From assembly GCF_004119445.1 (NCBI RefSeq), contig NZ_QICI01000051.1:1-64000 (forward strand): DNA of 64,000 bases, read 5' to 3'. Position numbers and translations under genes: made by a program. How positions within the stretch are numbered: position 1 is the first letter of the stretch; the number at the start of each line of letters is the position of its first letter. Under the pieces are notes generated by a model, which searched no databases, had not been told where the DNA came from, and saw only the letters and a program-made list of their open reading frames with translations. Positions 1 to 8,534 of the stretch are shown here, in pieces. The stretch comes from Chryseobacterium sp. CH21 (GTDB lineage Bacteria; Bacteroidota; Bacteroidia; Flavobacteriales; Weeksellaceae).

Positions 1-2
1 AA

Positions 3-125
3 AAAGTAAACAATTTAGGATATAAAACAGCTAAAAGACGCATCGCTATGGAACTTCGGGATATGATTACCGCAATTTTAATAATATTTGCGGGGGGTGA
101 TCCTGCAAAAGTCTTCAAAACTTAA
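3..125 (+). CDS. 3' end of an unidentified gene (partial)
   Basis: The frame is open from the window edge and gives 40 residues ending GGDPAKVFKT before a TAA stop. It contains a basic stretch (TAKRR) followed by a hydrophobic run (MITAILIIFAGG). The start lies outside the window, so family and function cannot be named. The coding call rests only on the open frame and plausible codon use, with a hairpin following it. Confidence 0.4.
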   Translation, partial: KVNNLGYKTAKRRIAMELRDMITAILIIFAGGDPAKVFKT

Positions 126-130
126 AACAT

Positions 131-160
131 AAAAAATGGTCGGAAATTTCTTCCGACCAT
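131..160 (-). terminator. rho-independent terminator of anmK
   Basis: Perfect 10-bp stem ATGGTCGGAA (136-145) / TTCCGACCAT (151-160) with a 5-base loop. Read on the minus strand it is followed by a T6 tract (131-136), about 40 bases beyond the anmK stop. Confidence 0.75.
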
Positions 161-200
161 GACTACCAAAATGGAGGTCTTTTATTTTTATGCGATTGTT

Positions 201-1244
201 TTATGCTATGACTCCGGAACAATGATCTTTGGTACTTCCCGTTGCTGAAGACAAAACATTAATTTCATTATTCATTTTCAGAACGCCCATGAAAGCAAAG
301 ATCAGCGCTTCCTTATAATCGATGATTTTCTTTTCAGGGATAATGACTTCAGATGTTGTTTTGGATCTTATTTTTTCAATTAAAAAAGAGTTATAAGCAC
401 CTCCTCCGGTGATCAGGATGTCTTTTATATTATACTCATTGATGACATTAGCGATCTGCTGGGCCGTATGTTCAGTAAAAGTAGCAAGAGCATCCAGAGT
501 TCCCACATTTTCAAGAGCTGGAAAAATATGCTCGTTGCACCATTCTATTCCCAAAGATTTTGGATGGGAATAGTGATAGAAATCCAATTCATTAAGTTGA
601 TCCAGCAAAGTTTTATTTATTTTTCCTTTTTCTGCAAGCTCTCCGTTTTCATCAAAGCTTTGATGAAGCTGTTTGGCCAAGTAATTCAAAATAATATTTA
701 CCGGAGCAATGTCGAAAGCAATTCTTTTTCCGCCTGACTGTAAGGAAATATTGGAAAATCCGCCAAGGTTCAAACAGGCGCTGTAGTTCGAGAAAAGTAA
801 TTCATCACCTATCGGAACCAATGGAGCTCCATTTCCATTCATCAGGACGTCCTGGCTTCTGAAATCGTAGATAACAGGTAATCCGGTTTCGAGTTTAATC
901 GCTCTGCCGTCACCGATCTGAAGGGTGAATTTTTTCTTAGGCTGATGAAAAACGGTGTGGCCATGGGAGGCAATAAGACTAATGTTTTCAAGCTGATTCT
1001 TATTAATGAATCCTTTGACCTGCTGACCCAGGTAAAAACCATACTCAGAATGCAGTTCCAGTAAATCTTCGGCAGTAAGGTGGATGGAATTTCTAAGTAG
1101 GTTCTCCCAATCTTCAGAATAGGGAAGGGTCTCTGCTTTCAGGATTTGAAAGGTCCATTGGTCCTGCTTTTCAAATTCAGCAAGACAGATATCCAAACCG
1201 TCCAGACTTGTCCCGGACATGAGTCCAATAGCCAGAGCTTTCAT
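201..1244 (-). CDS. anmK: anhydro-N-acetylmuramic acid kinase
   Basis: AnmK converts 1,6-anhydro-MurNAc, released during murein turnover, to MurNAc-6-phosphate using ATP, returning wall sugar to cytoplasmic metabolism. The 347-residue protein opens with the family nucleotide-binding signature MSGTSLDG (residues 9-16). It later has LNLGGFSNIS (central phosphate loop) and ITGGGAYN near residue 280. It is slightly shorter than the E. coli enzyme (about 370 residues), as in other Bacteroidota. It is the last of three minus-strand genes (barrel protein, lptC, anmK); only 11 bases separate it from the lptC stop, so co-transcription is likely. A strong terminator follows. Confidence 0.93.
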   Translation of the reverse strand: MKALAIGLMSGTSLDGLDICLAEFEKQDQWTFQILKAETLPYSEDWENLLRNSIHLTAEDLLELHSEYGFYLGQQVKGFINKNQLENISLIASHGHTVFHQPKKKFTLQIGDGRAIKLETGLPVIYDFRSQDVLMNGNGAPLVPIGDELLFSNYSACLNLGGFSNISLQSGGKRIAFDIAPVNIILNYLAKQLHQSFDENGELAEKGKINKTLLDQLNELDFYHYSHPKSLGIEWCNEHIFPALENVGTLDALATFTEHTAQQIANVINEYNIKDILITGGGAYNSFLIEKIRSKTTSEVIIPEKKIIDYKEALIFAFMGVLKMNNEINVLSSATGSTKDHCSGVIA

Positions 1245-1255
1245 TATTGTTGGAA

Positions 1256-1846
1256 TTATTTTTTATTCTCAGAAATTCTTTTTGAACTGAAATCTCCTGA
1301 GTTGTTATAGAAAGTATATTCTGAGAAATCATCTTTTGCAGTCATTCCATTGGCACCTACCAGCGTAGAACCATCTTCCATGGTCACATATACGGTATCT
1401 TTGGTATAGATTCTGTTCTTTTTCTGATCCCAATAAATACTCTGCATAGCAAATCTTTGCCCCTCATTGGTTTTTATTCTTACATCACCTTTGGCTTCAT
1501 AGAATTTTTTATATTCAAAAATACGAGCGTATTTGGCTGTAATTCTTCCTGGAACCTTAGGTTTCTTTTTATCGAAAAACTCAATGTCAATTCCTTTTCT
1601 GGCTACTACATAAGGGCTGTCGATCAGTTCATACTTTTCAATGATGGGTGCTTTGGCTTTTAAAGTGACAAAGCCGGAATCACGCTGTATAATATTGGCA
1701 TTGTTGATGATCTGCGAAGGGAAATTCTTACTTTGGCTGCCATTTCTTTTGGTAAGATCCTCTTCACAGGATGTCAATATAAAAAATATAGCACAACTAA
1801 AAAGGCATGCTATATTTTTATATGATATTTTTTCTGAAAAATTCAT
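1256..1846 (-). CDS. lptC: LPS export ABC transporter periplasmic protein LptC (lipoprotein form)
   Basis: LptC bridges the inner-membrane LptBFG transporter to periplasmic LptA in lipopolysaccharide export. The 196-residue product has an N-terminal hydrophobic segment ending in a lipobox-like TSC, so here it appears to be a lipoprotein. It is followed by a beta-rich OstA/LptC-type region (for example YEAKGDVRI, IYWDQKKNRIYTKD). I start at 1846, one base after the TAG of the upstream gene. A longer in-frame start at 1885 would add 13 residues overlapping that gene and would bury the signal peptide. The operon with an outer-membrane barrel and anmK fits an envelope role. Confidence 0.85.
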   Translation of the reverse strand: MNFSEKISYKNIACLFSCAIFFILTSCEEDLTKRNGSQSKNFPSQIINNANIIQRDSGFVTLKAKAPIIEKYELIDSPYVVARKGIDIEFFDKKKPKVPGRITAKYARIFEYKKFYEAKGDVRIKTNEGQRFAMQSIYWDQKKNRIYTKDTVYVTMEDGSTLVGANGMTAKDDFSEYTFYNNSGDFSSKRISENKK

Positions 1847-1847
1847 T

Positions 1848-3161
1848 CTAGTTATAAAGAGCCTTTCTGAACCATTTATCAGCAAAGTTGAAGCCGATTT
1901 TCAGGTTGACGAAATTCTGGTTGATCAAGTTGTTTTGAAGAGTTCCTCTTTTCCCAACTTCAAGTCCTATTTCAAGACCACTCATTCTGGTGATACTGCT
2001 GTTTTTGAATGGAAGCATTACTCCGGCAGAAATACCGAATTTATTGATGCTTGTTCCTTCCAGCTTAAGGTTTCCTCTTTCATAGAAGGCTCCATATCTA
2101 TAGACTACCCTTGAGAAGTAGCTTCTGAAGTTGTTATAGTTAGGAAGGTACCATCCACCGGCAGAAATTCTGTACGTATCTTGAAAGTCGAAAGTTTTAC
2201 CAAAATAAGAGATATCTTCTCCTTTTTTATAATCTACCTGTCCTGAGAAGAACCAGTGATTTTCGCTTCCGTATCCAACCCCAACGGATGCCTGAAATGG
2301 AAGAAGGTTTTTAGATTTCGTATTCTGTTGATCTATGATGGTTTCTGATCCGTCCACCTTAGTAGTTTCCTGAGCGTCAGAATATCTGTATGTACTGTTG
2401 ATGTATTCAGTAGTCATATTACTTGTGTTACCAAAAGTAGCAGTAGCTCCTACTGTGAATTTCTTGTCAGTACGTGTATTTAAAGTCTGGTAGCTAGTAC
2501 CAAGTGTAAAGTTAAAGTTTCTGATTCTGTTTTTAGTCTGATAACCGTTCACGTATTCTCCCATATAACTGCCAGTAGCACTGTTATAAGCACGGAATTC
2601 GTTAAGGTCGCTAAGATCACCAAAATAAAGGTTAGCTCTTGCCCCCACAGAAAGTTCCTGATTGATTTTATAGGAAACTGCTACCTGTGCAGTGTTCAAA
2701 GTTCCACTTCCTTTAAAGTTATTTCTGTAAAGAGGAGTCTTATCTGCATTAAGCTGTTCAGTTACGATATCGTAGCTTTTGGAACTGTATGGCTGATAAG
2801 AGATTCCCATTTTTACTTTAGGAGATAATGGAAAAGCCAATGAAATACTAGAAAGATACGTAGAATGCTTTGTAGATTTCATATCGTTATAATTCGATTT
2901 GAAATAATTGTTTTCATTGGTAGCTTCCAGCCTGATACTCGTAAGTTCAAAATTGGCGTTGTTTGCCGGGTTGGCAAAATTGAAGCTACTGGTAAAATCA
3001 CTTATAAAAGCAGTTGATATACCTCCCATAGAAGTAGTCTCGATCGTATTATCATATTTCACATCCCCAATTCCATAAGTTGCATACGGAGAGTTGCTTA
3101 GACTCTGTGCATTAAGAAAATATCCAACTGATATGAATGATACTACAAAGATTTTTTTCAT
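1848..3161 (-). CDS. outer-membrane beta-barrel protein
   Basis: The 437-residue product has a cleavable signal peptide (MKKIFVVSFISVGYFLNAQ). Alternating-hydrophobicity strands with aromatic girdle residues run to the C-terminus, ending in FADKWFRKALYN. The N-terminal region after the signal (SPYATYGIGDV) resembles flavobacterial FadL/OmpP1-like barrels. Its transport substrate cannot be told from sequence. It heads an operon with lptC and anmK, with a one-base gap to lptC, suggesting co-expression with LPS export. I saw no clean -7 box; GATATTTG just upstream is one base off. Confidence 0.75.
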   Translation of the reverse strand: MKKIFVVSFISVGYFLNAQSLSNSPYATYGIGDVKYDNTIETTSMGGISTAFISDFTSSFNFANPANNANFELTSIRLEATNENNYFKSNYNDMKSTKHSTYLSSISLAFPLSPKVKMGISYQPYSSKSYDIVTEQLNADKTPLYRNNFKGSGTLNTAQVAVSYKINQELSVGARANLYFGDLSDLNEFRAYNSATGSYMGEYVNGYQTKNRIRNFNFTLGTSYQTLNTRTDKKFTVGATATFGNTSNMTTEYINSTYRYSDAQETTKVDGSETIIDQQNTKSKNLLPFQASVGVGYGSENHWFFSGQVDYKKGEDISYFGKTFDFQDTYRISAGGWYLPNYNNFRSYFSRVVYRYGAFYERGNLKLEGTSINKFGISAGVMLPFKNSSITRMSGLEIGLEVGKRGTLQNNLINQNFVNLKIGFNFADKWFRKALYN

Positions 3162-3300
3162 TCTTTATTTTTAAAACAATGCGCAAATATCTTAAATATT
3201 AATGAATTGTAAAAATTATATGTGGTTAAAGTTTGTTAAGGGCTTTTCTTTACAAGAAAAATGCAAATATTCGGCAATAAAAATATTAATTCTGTTTTAT

Positions 3301-3330
3301 AAAAAAGACTGTTCTATGATGAACAGTCTT
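3301..3330 (-). terminator. rho-independent terminator of the aldehyde dehydrogenase gene
   Basis: Perfect stem AAGACTGTTC (3305-3314) / GAACAGTCTT (3321-3330) with a 6-base loop. On the minus strand it is followed by T6 (3301-3306), 28 bases past the stop at 3358. Confidence 0.75.
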
Positions 3331-3357
3331 AAGTTTATAGAAGTATTTTTTCTGTAA

Positions 3358-4677
3358 TTATTTTACCTGAAGAACAGAACGACTGTGGCTAAAGCATTCA
3401 AAGCTGAATTTACCGTGGTATTTCCCCATTCCTGATGTTCCTACACCTCCAAAAGGTAAGTAATGCGAACCCACATGGATAATAGCACTGTTGATTTCAG
3501 CATCTCCGCTTGTAGTATGATCTAAAACATAATCTGCAAACTTCTGATCTTCCGTGAAAACATATAGTGCCAGTGGTTTAGGACGGTTATTGATTTCTTC
3601 CAAAGCTTCTTCAATATCACCATACGTCATAATAGGAAGGATAGGCCCGAAGATCTCCTGCTGCATCACCTGATCATCCCAGATAATATGATCCATTACA
3701 GTAGCTTCAAAATGACGGGTTTCAAGATCATAATTGCCTCCGTAGATTACCTTCTCCGGTGCTGCTTCCAGATAACCTGCAAGATGTTTGATCTGATTCT
3801 GACTTACAATTTTTCCGATTTTCCCAAGAGAATTTCCTTCATAAGCCGTATCCAGATAGGCTTTGAATTTTTCAATAAATGCATCTTTTATCGATTCATG
3901 AATATAAATATAATCAGGAGCCACGCAGGTTTGTCCGCAGTTGATCCATTTTCCGTAAGAGATTCTTGCCACTGCTTTATCGAGATCTGCATCTTTATGA
4001 ACAATCGTAGGAGATTTTCCTCCAAGTTCAAGAGTCACAGGAATTAGCTGTTCTGCAGCGGCTTTCATTACAATTTTCCCAACATTTGGGCTTCCTGTGA
4101 AGAATATATAATCAAAAGGAAGGCTTAATAATAAGGTGTTTTCTTCAATGGCTCCCTGAATAACCGAAACATACGATTTATCAAAAGATTCTTTTATAAT
4201 ATCTTCAAGAACCTGTGCAACGTGTGGGGTATTTTCGGAAGGTTTTATGATGGCTGTATTTCCAGAAATTAAAGCTCCGATAAGCGGACTGAATGTCAAT
4301 TGAACAGGGTAGTTGAAAGGGCCTATAATATAAGTAACTCCATAGGGTTGATAGGTTATTTTGCTTTCAACTTCAGCTCCTGACGGATGGGGTTTTGAAG
4401 GCACAGGTGTAGGTTTTGCCCACTCATCGATATTTTCCAGCATATCATCAAGTTCGCTGATCACAATTTGAATTTCCACATACTCCGCTTCTTTTCTGCT
4501 TTTTCCCAAATCTGTAGCCAAAGCGTCACAAAGTGCATCCGTATGCTGTAAGAAAACTTCACGGAATTTTCGTAACTGTGCTTTTCTGAATTCAATATCT
4601 TTAGTCTGATTGGTTGTAAAAAAGGCTTTCTGCTGTTGAAATATGCCTCTGATTTTTTGTTCCAGGTCCTTATCCAT
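3358..4677 (-). CDS. NAD(P)-dependent aldehyde dehydrogenase, class 3-like
   Basis: Oxidises an aldehyde to a carboxylate through a thiohemiacetal intermediate. The 439-residue length and lack of an N-terminal extension match the class 3/coniferyl-aldehyde subgroup. Visible catalytic features are N122 in GPFNYP, the base E217 in TLELGG and nucleophile C251 in CGQTC. The cofactor-site loop FFTGSPNVG is also present. C-terminal HSRSVLQ resembles the hydrophobic tail of this subgroup. The gene appears monocistronic, with its own terminator. The natural substrate is unknown; fatty or aromatic aldehydes are typical of the subgroup. Confidence 0.88.
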   Translation of the reverse strand: MDKDLEQKIRGIFQQQKAFFTTNQTKDIEFRKAQLRKFREVFLQHTDALCDALATDLGKSRKEAEYVEIQIVISELDDMLENIDEWAKPTPVPSKPHPSGAEVESKITYQPYGVTYIIGPFNYPVQLTFSPLIGALISGNTAIIKPSENTPHVAQVLEDIIKESFDKSYVSVIQGAIEENTLLLSLPFDYIFFTGSPNVGKIVMKAAAEQLIPVTLELGGKSPTIVHKDADLDKAVARISYGKWINCGQTCVAPDYIYIHESIKDAFIEKFKAYLDTAYEGNSLGKIGKIVSQNQIKHLAGYLEAAPEKVIYGGNYDLETRHFEATVMDHIIWDDQVMQQEIFGPILPIMTYGDIEEALEEINNRPKPLALYVFTEDQKFADYVLDHTTSGDAEINSAIIHVGSHYLPFGGVGTSGMGKYHGKFSFECFSHSRSVLQVK

Positions 4678-5070
4678 TGGTTTACAATTTTAATATTTGA
4701 AATTGGTGTGAAATGGTAATCAATTTACGAATAATTTCACGGTGTAAATTTATTGTATAAAATTAAATTGTGTGAAATTTAATTTTCAGTTTTATTCTAA
4801 TCCTATTATTGATATTTCCTATAATCTATAGTATGCACTTGTTTTTAAACTTTCATTTTGAACCGTTAAGATTGTATAAAGGTATTGATAGTATTTCCTT
4901 TAAACTTAATATCAGAATGATTCATCTTAATTGTTCTTTATTTCTTCAATCCTTCTTAATGGTTTTTATTATATCCTGCATTTTTATAGATGTAAAGAAT
5001 CTCAAAATGTATGATCTATATTTTTATCCATTTTAAACCGACTTAATTTTATGAAATGAAATAAGATTTT
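4678..5070. other. AT-rich intergenic region between divergent genes
   Basis: No convincing gene. An open frame at 4809-5036 encodes a low-complexity hydrophobic peptide without family features and looks random. The region should hold the minus-strand promoter of the aldehyde dehydrogenase; I found no clean TAnnTTTG for it. Confidence 0.5.
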
Positions 5071-5078
5071 TATCTTTG
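5071..5078 (+). promoter_or_regulatory. -7 promoter element TATCTTTG for holB
   Basis: Exact match to the flavobacterial -7 consensus TAnnTTTG, only 4 bases before the ATG at 5083. If used, the transcript would be leaderless or nearly so. Confidence 0.5.
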
Positions 5079-5082
5079 AAAC

Positions 5083-6198
5083 ATGAATTGGGAGAACATC
5101 GCCGGACAGACAAATCTGAAAAAACTTCTTAGGGAAAGCATTGCCGAAAACAGAGTGAGCCATGCCCAGCTTTTTGTAGGAAAAGAGGGATACGGAACAC
5201 TGCCCATGGTTTTGGCGTATGCCAGAGAGATTCTAAGTAGGGAAAATGAACATGCTGCTGCGAAAGTGGAGCATCTCAATCACCTGGATCTGCATTTCAG
5301 TTTCCCTGTTTTTACAGATAATAGAAACTCTTTAAGCAAAAATAAGTTTGACGAGTTCAGAGAAATGATCCTGGCTTCTCCTTATGCAAGCTATGATGAC
5401 TGGACAGCCTTTTTAGAATCAGAAAATAAACAGTTATTTATTTCTGCTGATGAAATTGACGAACAGAATCAGAAATTTTCTTTGAAAAGTTACGAAGGAG
5501 GAACCAAAATTTTGATTGTCTGGAGAGCAGACAAAATGAATACTGCGGCATCCAACAAGTTTTTGAAGTTTTTAGAAGAACCACCAGCAAAAACCATCAT
5601 TCTTCTTACGGCAGAAAGTACCAATGATATTCTTCCTACCATCCTTTCCAGAGCACAGATTGTAGAAATCCCAAGAATAGAGGATGAAGATATTGAAAAT
5701 CATCTCAAAAAGAATTTTTCTGTTTCAGAAGAAAAAGTGAGAGAGGTTATTCATGAAGCGCAGGGAGACCTTAATGAGGCTGTAAAGCTGTTGAATTCAG
5801 GAGATAAAAGCAATGAGTTTGAGAAGCTTTTTGTACAATGGGTAAGAGATGCCTTTATGGTAAAAAAGAAACCGGAATATCTTAGAAGTATTATTGTTTG
5901 GGCCAGAGAAATTGCAGGCTGGAACAGAGAAAAGCAAAAAAACTTCCTAAACTACTGCTCGGAAATTTTCAGGCTGGCACTCCTTCAGAATTATCAGTCC
6001 GGGAATCTGGTTTATAAAAAAATAGATGCTAACGGATTCAATTGGACTGGGTTTTCCAAATTTATCAGTGGGGCCAATATTGAAAGCATTTTGGAAGAAA
6101 TCAATACTGCCGATCTCCATCTTACCAGAAACGGAAATCCTAAAATTGTCTGGACGGATCTGGGAATAAAATTATCACGTTACATTCATAAAAGCTAA
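5083..6198 (+). CDS. holB: DNA polymerase III subunit delta'
   Basis: Part of the clamp-loader complex that places the sliding clamp on DNA. The 371-residue protein begins with the family pattern IAGQTNLKKLLRESI...SHAQLFVG (residues 6-33). It has the AAA+ sensor region with KFLEEPPAKTIILL and the sensor-1/SRC stretch LPTILSRAQ. As usual for delta', the Walker A motif is degenerate (GKEGYG), so it should not hydrolyse ATP. The C-terminal helical collar domain follows. The start at 5083 sits just after a -7 box. It converges with the ankyrin gene. Confidence 0.9.
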   Translation: MNWENIAGQTNLKKLLRESIAENRVSHAQLFVGKEGYGTLPMVLAYAREILSRENEHAAAKVEHLNHLDLHFSFPVFTDNRNSLSKNKFDEFREMILASPYASYDDWTAFLESENKQLFISADEIDEQNQKFSLKSYEGGTKILIVWRADKMNTAASNKFLKFLEEPPAKTIILLTAESTNDILPTILSRAQIVEIPRIEDEDIENHLKKNFSVSEEKVREVIHEAQGDLNEAVKLLNSGDKSNEFEKLFVQWVRDAFMVKKKPEYLRSIIVWAREIAGWNREKQKNFLNYCSEIFRLALLQNYQSGNLVYKKIDANGFNWTGFSKFISGANIESILEEINTADLHLTRNGNPKIVWTDLGIKLSRYIHKS

Positions 6199-6221
6199 GA
6201 CCTGCTTAAAAGCAGATCTTA
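6196..6221. terminator. hairpin between convergent holB and ankB
   Basis: Stem 6196-6207 / 6210-6221 (TAAGACCTGCTT against AAGCAGATCTTA, one mismatch) that includes the holB stop codon. It lacks a T tract on the plus strand, so termination is likely but not certain. Confidence 0.45.
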
Positions 6222-6232
6222 GTAAGAAATGA

Positions 6233-6741
6233 TTATTGAAGAAGTTTTATAATGGCATCATTTTCCTGCATTACGGCATGCTGTAATGCGGTATTTCCTC
6301 TGTTGTCTTTTAGACTTTTGTCTGCTTTTTTGCTTAACAGCAGTTTGATAATTTCAGCTTTCCCAAAAACAGATGCATAAATAAGTGCTGTTGCATCGTT
6401 GTAATTTTTGATATTGGGATTTGCATGATGAGTGAGAAGAAGCTCTGCCATATTGAGATATCCTTTAAAAGCCGCACCCATTAAAGCGGTATTTCCATTC
6501 TGATCCTGAAGGTCAGGGGATGCTCCATTCTCTAAAAGCCATTGGGCAGCACGGTAGCTGTTGTTGTAAACCGCTAATATAAGAGGGGTGTATCCCTGAT
6601 CATTTTTTGATTAAGGTCAGATTTGAACTGGACCAGCTCTGCTACCTGATCATTTTTTGCATAAGAAAATAGATCCTGAGCATGTAGTTTTGCGAAAAAA
6701 GCAGCAGACATTAAGATGAATATAGATAATGTATTTTTCAT
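6233..6741 (-). pseudogene. exported ankyrin-repeat protein, catalase partner (AnkB-like), frameshifted
   Basis: A signal peptide (MKNTLSIFILMSAAFFAKLHAQ) from the ATG at 6741 is followed by ankyrin repeats with YTPLILAV, GNTALMGAA, DATALIYAS and GNTALQHAV motifs. The frame breaks near 6603-6608 (T6 on the plus strand). One extra A in the mRNA (A7) joins the two halves into a 169-residue protein. The gene starts 6 bases after the catalase stop, so the two are an operon. In Pseudomonas aeruginosa the periplasmic ankyrin protein AnkB is needed for full KatB catalase activity; the same role is inferred here. The break is either a sequencing error in a homopolymer or a real inactivation. Confidence 0.8.
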
Positions 6742-6747
6742 AAGGAA

Positions 6748-8268
6748 CTATTTCGAGAGTAAAGATTCTAACTGATTTCGGTCCATTTTAATAAAGCCTG
6801 CAAGTCGTTTACCATATTCTGCATCAGCCTGATAGAAATAAGAAATCATTTTAGCAGCTGTTTTTTTATCCTTCAATGAAGATAAAGCACCTCCCAGATT
6901 TTTGATGAGATTATCCTGATCTTTTTTAGAAAATGAGCGGTAAAGTTCTCCTGCCTGTTTAAAATTATTCTCCTTATCAATTTTAGCTTGTGTAATAACC
7001 GTTCCTGCAGGTACTACAGATTCTGAATATTTAAACTTTTTATGGTCTGTCACTTCCGGTTTAGAGGCGGAAGGCTGATAGTTGACTTCCCCGGACTGAG
7101 GCCTTAAAGACATAAATCCATTTTGGTTGTACGTTAAAACTGTATTCTTTGATGCATTGATCGGAAGCTGCTGGAAGTTTCCGCCTATCCTGTGGCGCTG
7201 GGTATCAAAATAAGAAAATAATCTTCCCTGTAATAATTTATCCTCTGAAGGCTCAATTCCAGGTACCAGTGTTCCGGGCGAAAAAGCAGCCTGCTCAACT
7301 TGCTGGAAATAATTGGACGGATTCTGGTTGAGTGTCATCGTTCCTACTTTAATAAGTTTTGCCACAGACTCAGGCCATATTTTGGTGACATCAAGAGGAT
7401 TGAAGTCCAGTTTCTCAAAATCATTCTTCTTAAGCATCTGTACATATAAATCCCACTGAGGGAACTTTTTGTTTTGGATAGCATTGTAGAGATCCAGAGT
7501 AGCATGCTCGGTCTGTGTTGCCTGTATCTTTTCAGCTTCTTCAGAGGTAAGATTTCTTTCTCCCTGTTTAGGAAGCCATTTGTATTTTATATAAGTTACT
7601 TCACCTTTATCGTTTACCCATTTGAAGGCATGTACCCCGTTGCCCTGCATTTCTCTGTAGTTGGCAGGAATTCCGTAGTCGGAGAACAACCAGGTAAGCA
7701 TATGGGTAGCTTCAGGAATATTGGCGAAAAAATCAAAAACCCTGTTGTTATCAGAAGCACCGTTGGTAACAGGAGAAGGCTTGAATGCATGAACCATATC
7801 CGGAAACTTGATAGCATCCCGTATAAAAAATACAGGAAGATTATTTCCTACTAAATCATAATTCCCTTGATCTGTATAAAATTTAACAGCAAAACCTCTT
7901 GGATCTCTGTAGGTTTCCGGGGATCCCTGCTGATGCACAACTGTTGAAAATCTTACCAGAACAGGCGTTTTCTTTCCCGCCTTTGATAAGAAATCCGCTG
8001 AAGTTACATCAGAGAAATCTGCGTCCGCCACAAATTCTCCAATGGCTCCTGCTCCTCTTGCATGGACAACTCTTTCAGGTATTCTTTCTCTGTCAAAGGC
8101 AGCCAGCTTCTCAATAAGATGAATGTCTTCCAGAAGAACAGGACCATTGTTGCCTACAGTCTTTGAATTCTGGTTATCCCCGACAGGAGTTCCTGTGTTA
8201 GTAGTTAATTGCTGTGCTTGCAAGAGCGTTGCAAGGCTTAATCCCATAATAAGATATGTTTTTTTCAT
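6748..8268 (-). CDS. monofunctional haem catalase with signal peptide (KatB-like)
   Basis: Dismutates hydrogen peroxide to water and oxygen. The 506-residue protein starts with a cleavable signal (MKKTYLIMGLSLATLLQAQ), implying export to the periplasm. Catalytic residues are present: H69 in RVVHARG, N142 in LVGNN, and the haem-ligand Y353 in FSYFDTQRHR. The NADPH-type core and RFSTV motif are intact, and length suits a small-subunit (clade 3) catalase. The ankyrin gene follows at once, matching the katB-ankB pairing of Pseudomonas. A TAGATTTG -7 element lies 24 bases upstream. The divergent neighbour is a TetR-led efflux operon. Confidence 0.92.
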   Translation of the reverse strand: MKKTYLIMGLSLATLLQAQQLTTNTGTPVGDNQNSKTVGNNGPVLLEDIHLIEKLAAFDRERIPERVVHARGAGAIGEFVADADFSDVTSADFLSKAGKKTPVLVRFSTVVHQQGSPETYRDPRGFAVKFYTDQGNYDLVGNNLPVFFIRDAIKFPDMVHAFKPSPVTNGASDNNRVFDFFANIPEATHMLTWLFSDYGIPANYREMQGNGVHAFKWVNDKGEVTYIKYKWLPKQGERNLTSEEAEKIQATQTEHATLDLYNAIQNKKFPQWDLYVQMLKKNDFEKLDFNPLDVTKIWPESVAKLIKVGTMTLNQNPSNYFQQVEQAAFSPGTLVPGIEPSEDKLLQGRLFSYFDTQRHRIGGNFQQLPINASKNTVLTYNQNGFMSLRPQSGEVNYQPSASKPEVTDHKKFKYSESVVPAGTVITQAKIDKENNFKQAGELYRSFSKKDQDNLIKNLGGALSSLKDKKTAAKMISYFYQADAEYGKRLAGFIKMDRNQLESLLSK

Positions 8269-8291
8269 TGATGAAATGTTTTAATTTTAGG

Positions 8292-8299
8292 CAAATCTA
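8292..8299 (-). promoter_or_regulatory. -7 promoter element of the catalase gene
   Basis: CAAATCTA on the plus strand reads TAGATTTG on the minus strand, an exact TAnnTTTG match about 24 bases before the catalase ATG. No -33 TTTG stands at the expected distance. Confidence 0.5.
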
Positions 8300-8483
8300 T
8301 AGTTTGTATCTATTATGTAAAAGGAATTAAATTCTATTTAAAATATTTATTTTATCAATTGAAATTAAGTTATTTAATTGATGGAATAAATATGATTTTA
8401 TTTTTTCGCTACTTTTAAAGGATTGTTTTAAATTTTTAATCAGCATGGATACAAGATTTAATTTTATTTTAATAAAAAAAATC

Positions 8484-8523
8484 AATCAATCGTTTGATTT
8501 TATTTGAAACTTGTGTACATTTG
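8484..8523 (+). promoter_or_regulatory. promoter and probable TetR operator of the efflux operon
   Basis: The -33 element TTTG (8493-8496), a 19-base spacer and -7 element TACATTTG (8516-8523) form a textbook flavobacterial promoter 12 bases before the ATG at 8535. A perfect inverted repeat AATCAA-TCGT-TTGATT (8484-8499) overlies the -33 element. Position and symmetry suit autorepression by the TetR protein encoded next; that binding is inferred. Confidence 0.7.
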
Positions 8524-8534
8524 CGCCCTGAAAA

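Noticed and set aside
468..737. Plus-strand frame opposite anmK
   Set aside because: Antisense to a well-supported kinase, with no family features; a codon-bias shadow.
1641..2114. Plus-strand 157-codon frame
   Set aside because: Lies antisense to lptC and the barrel protein, which have signal peptides and homology; the plus frame has none.
4809..5036. 75-codon frame upstream of holB
   Set aside because: AT-rich intergenic hydrophobic peptide with no motif or start signal.
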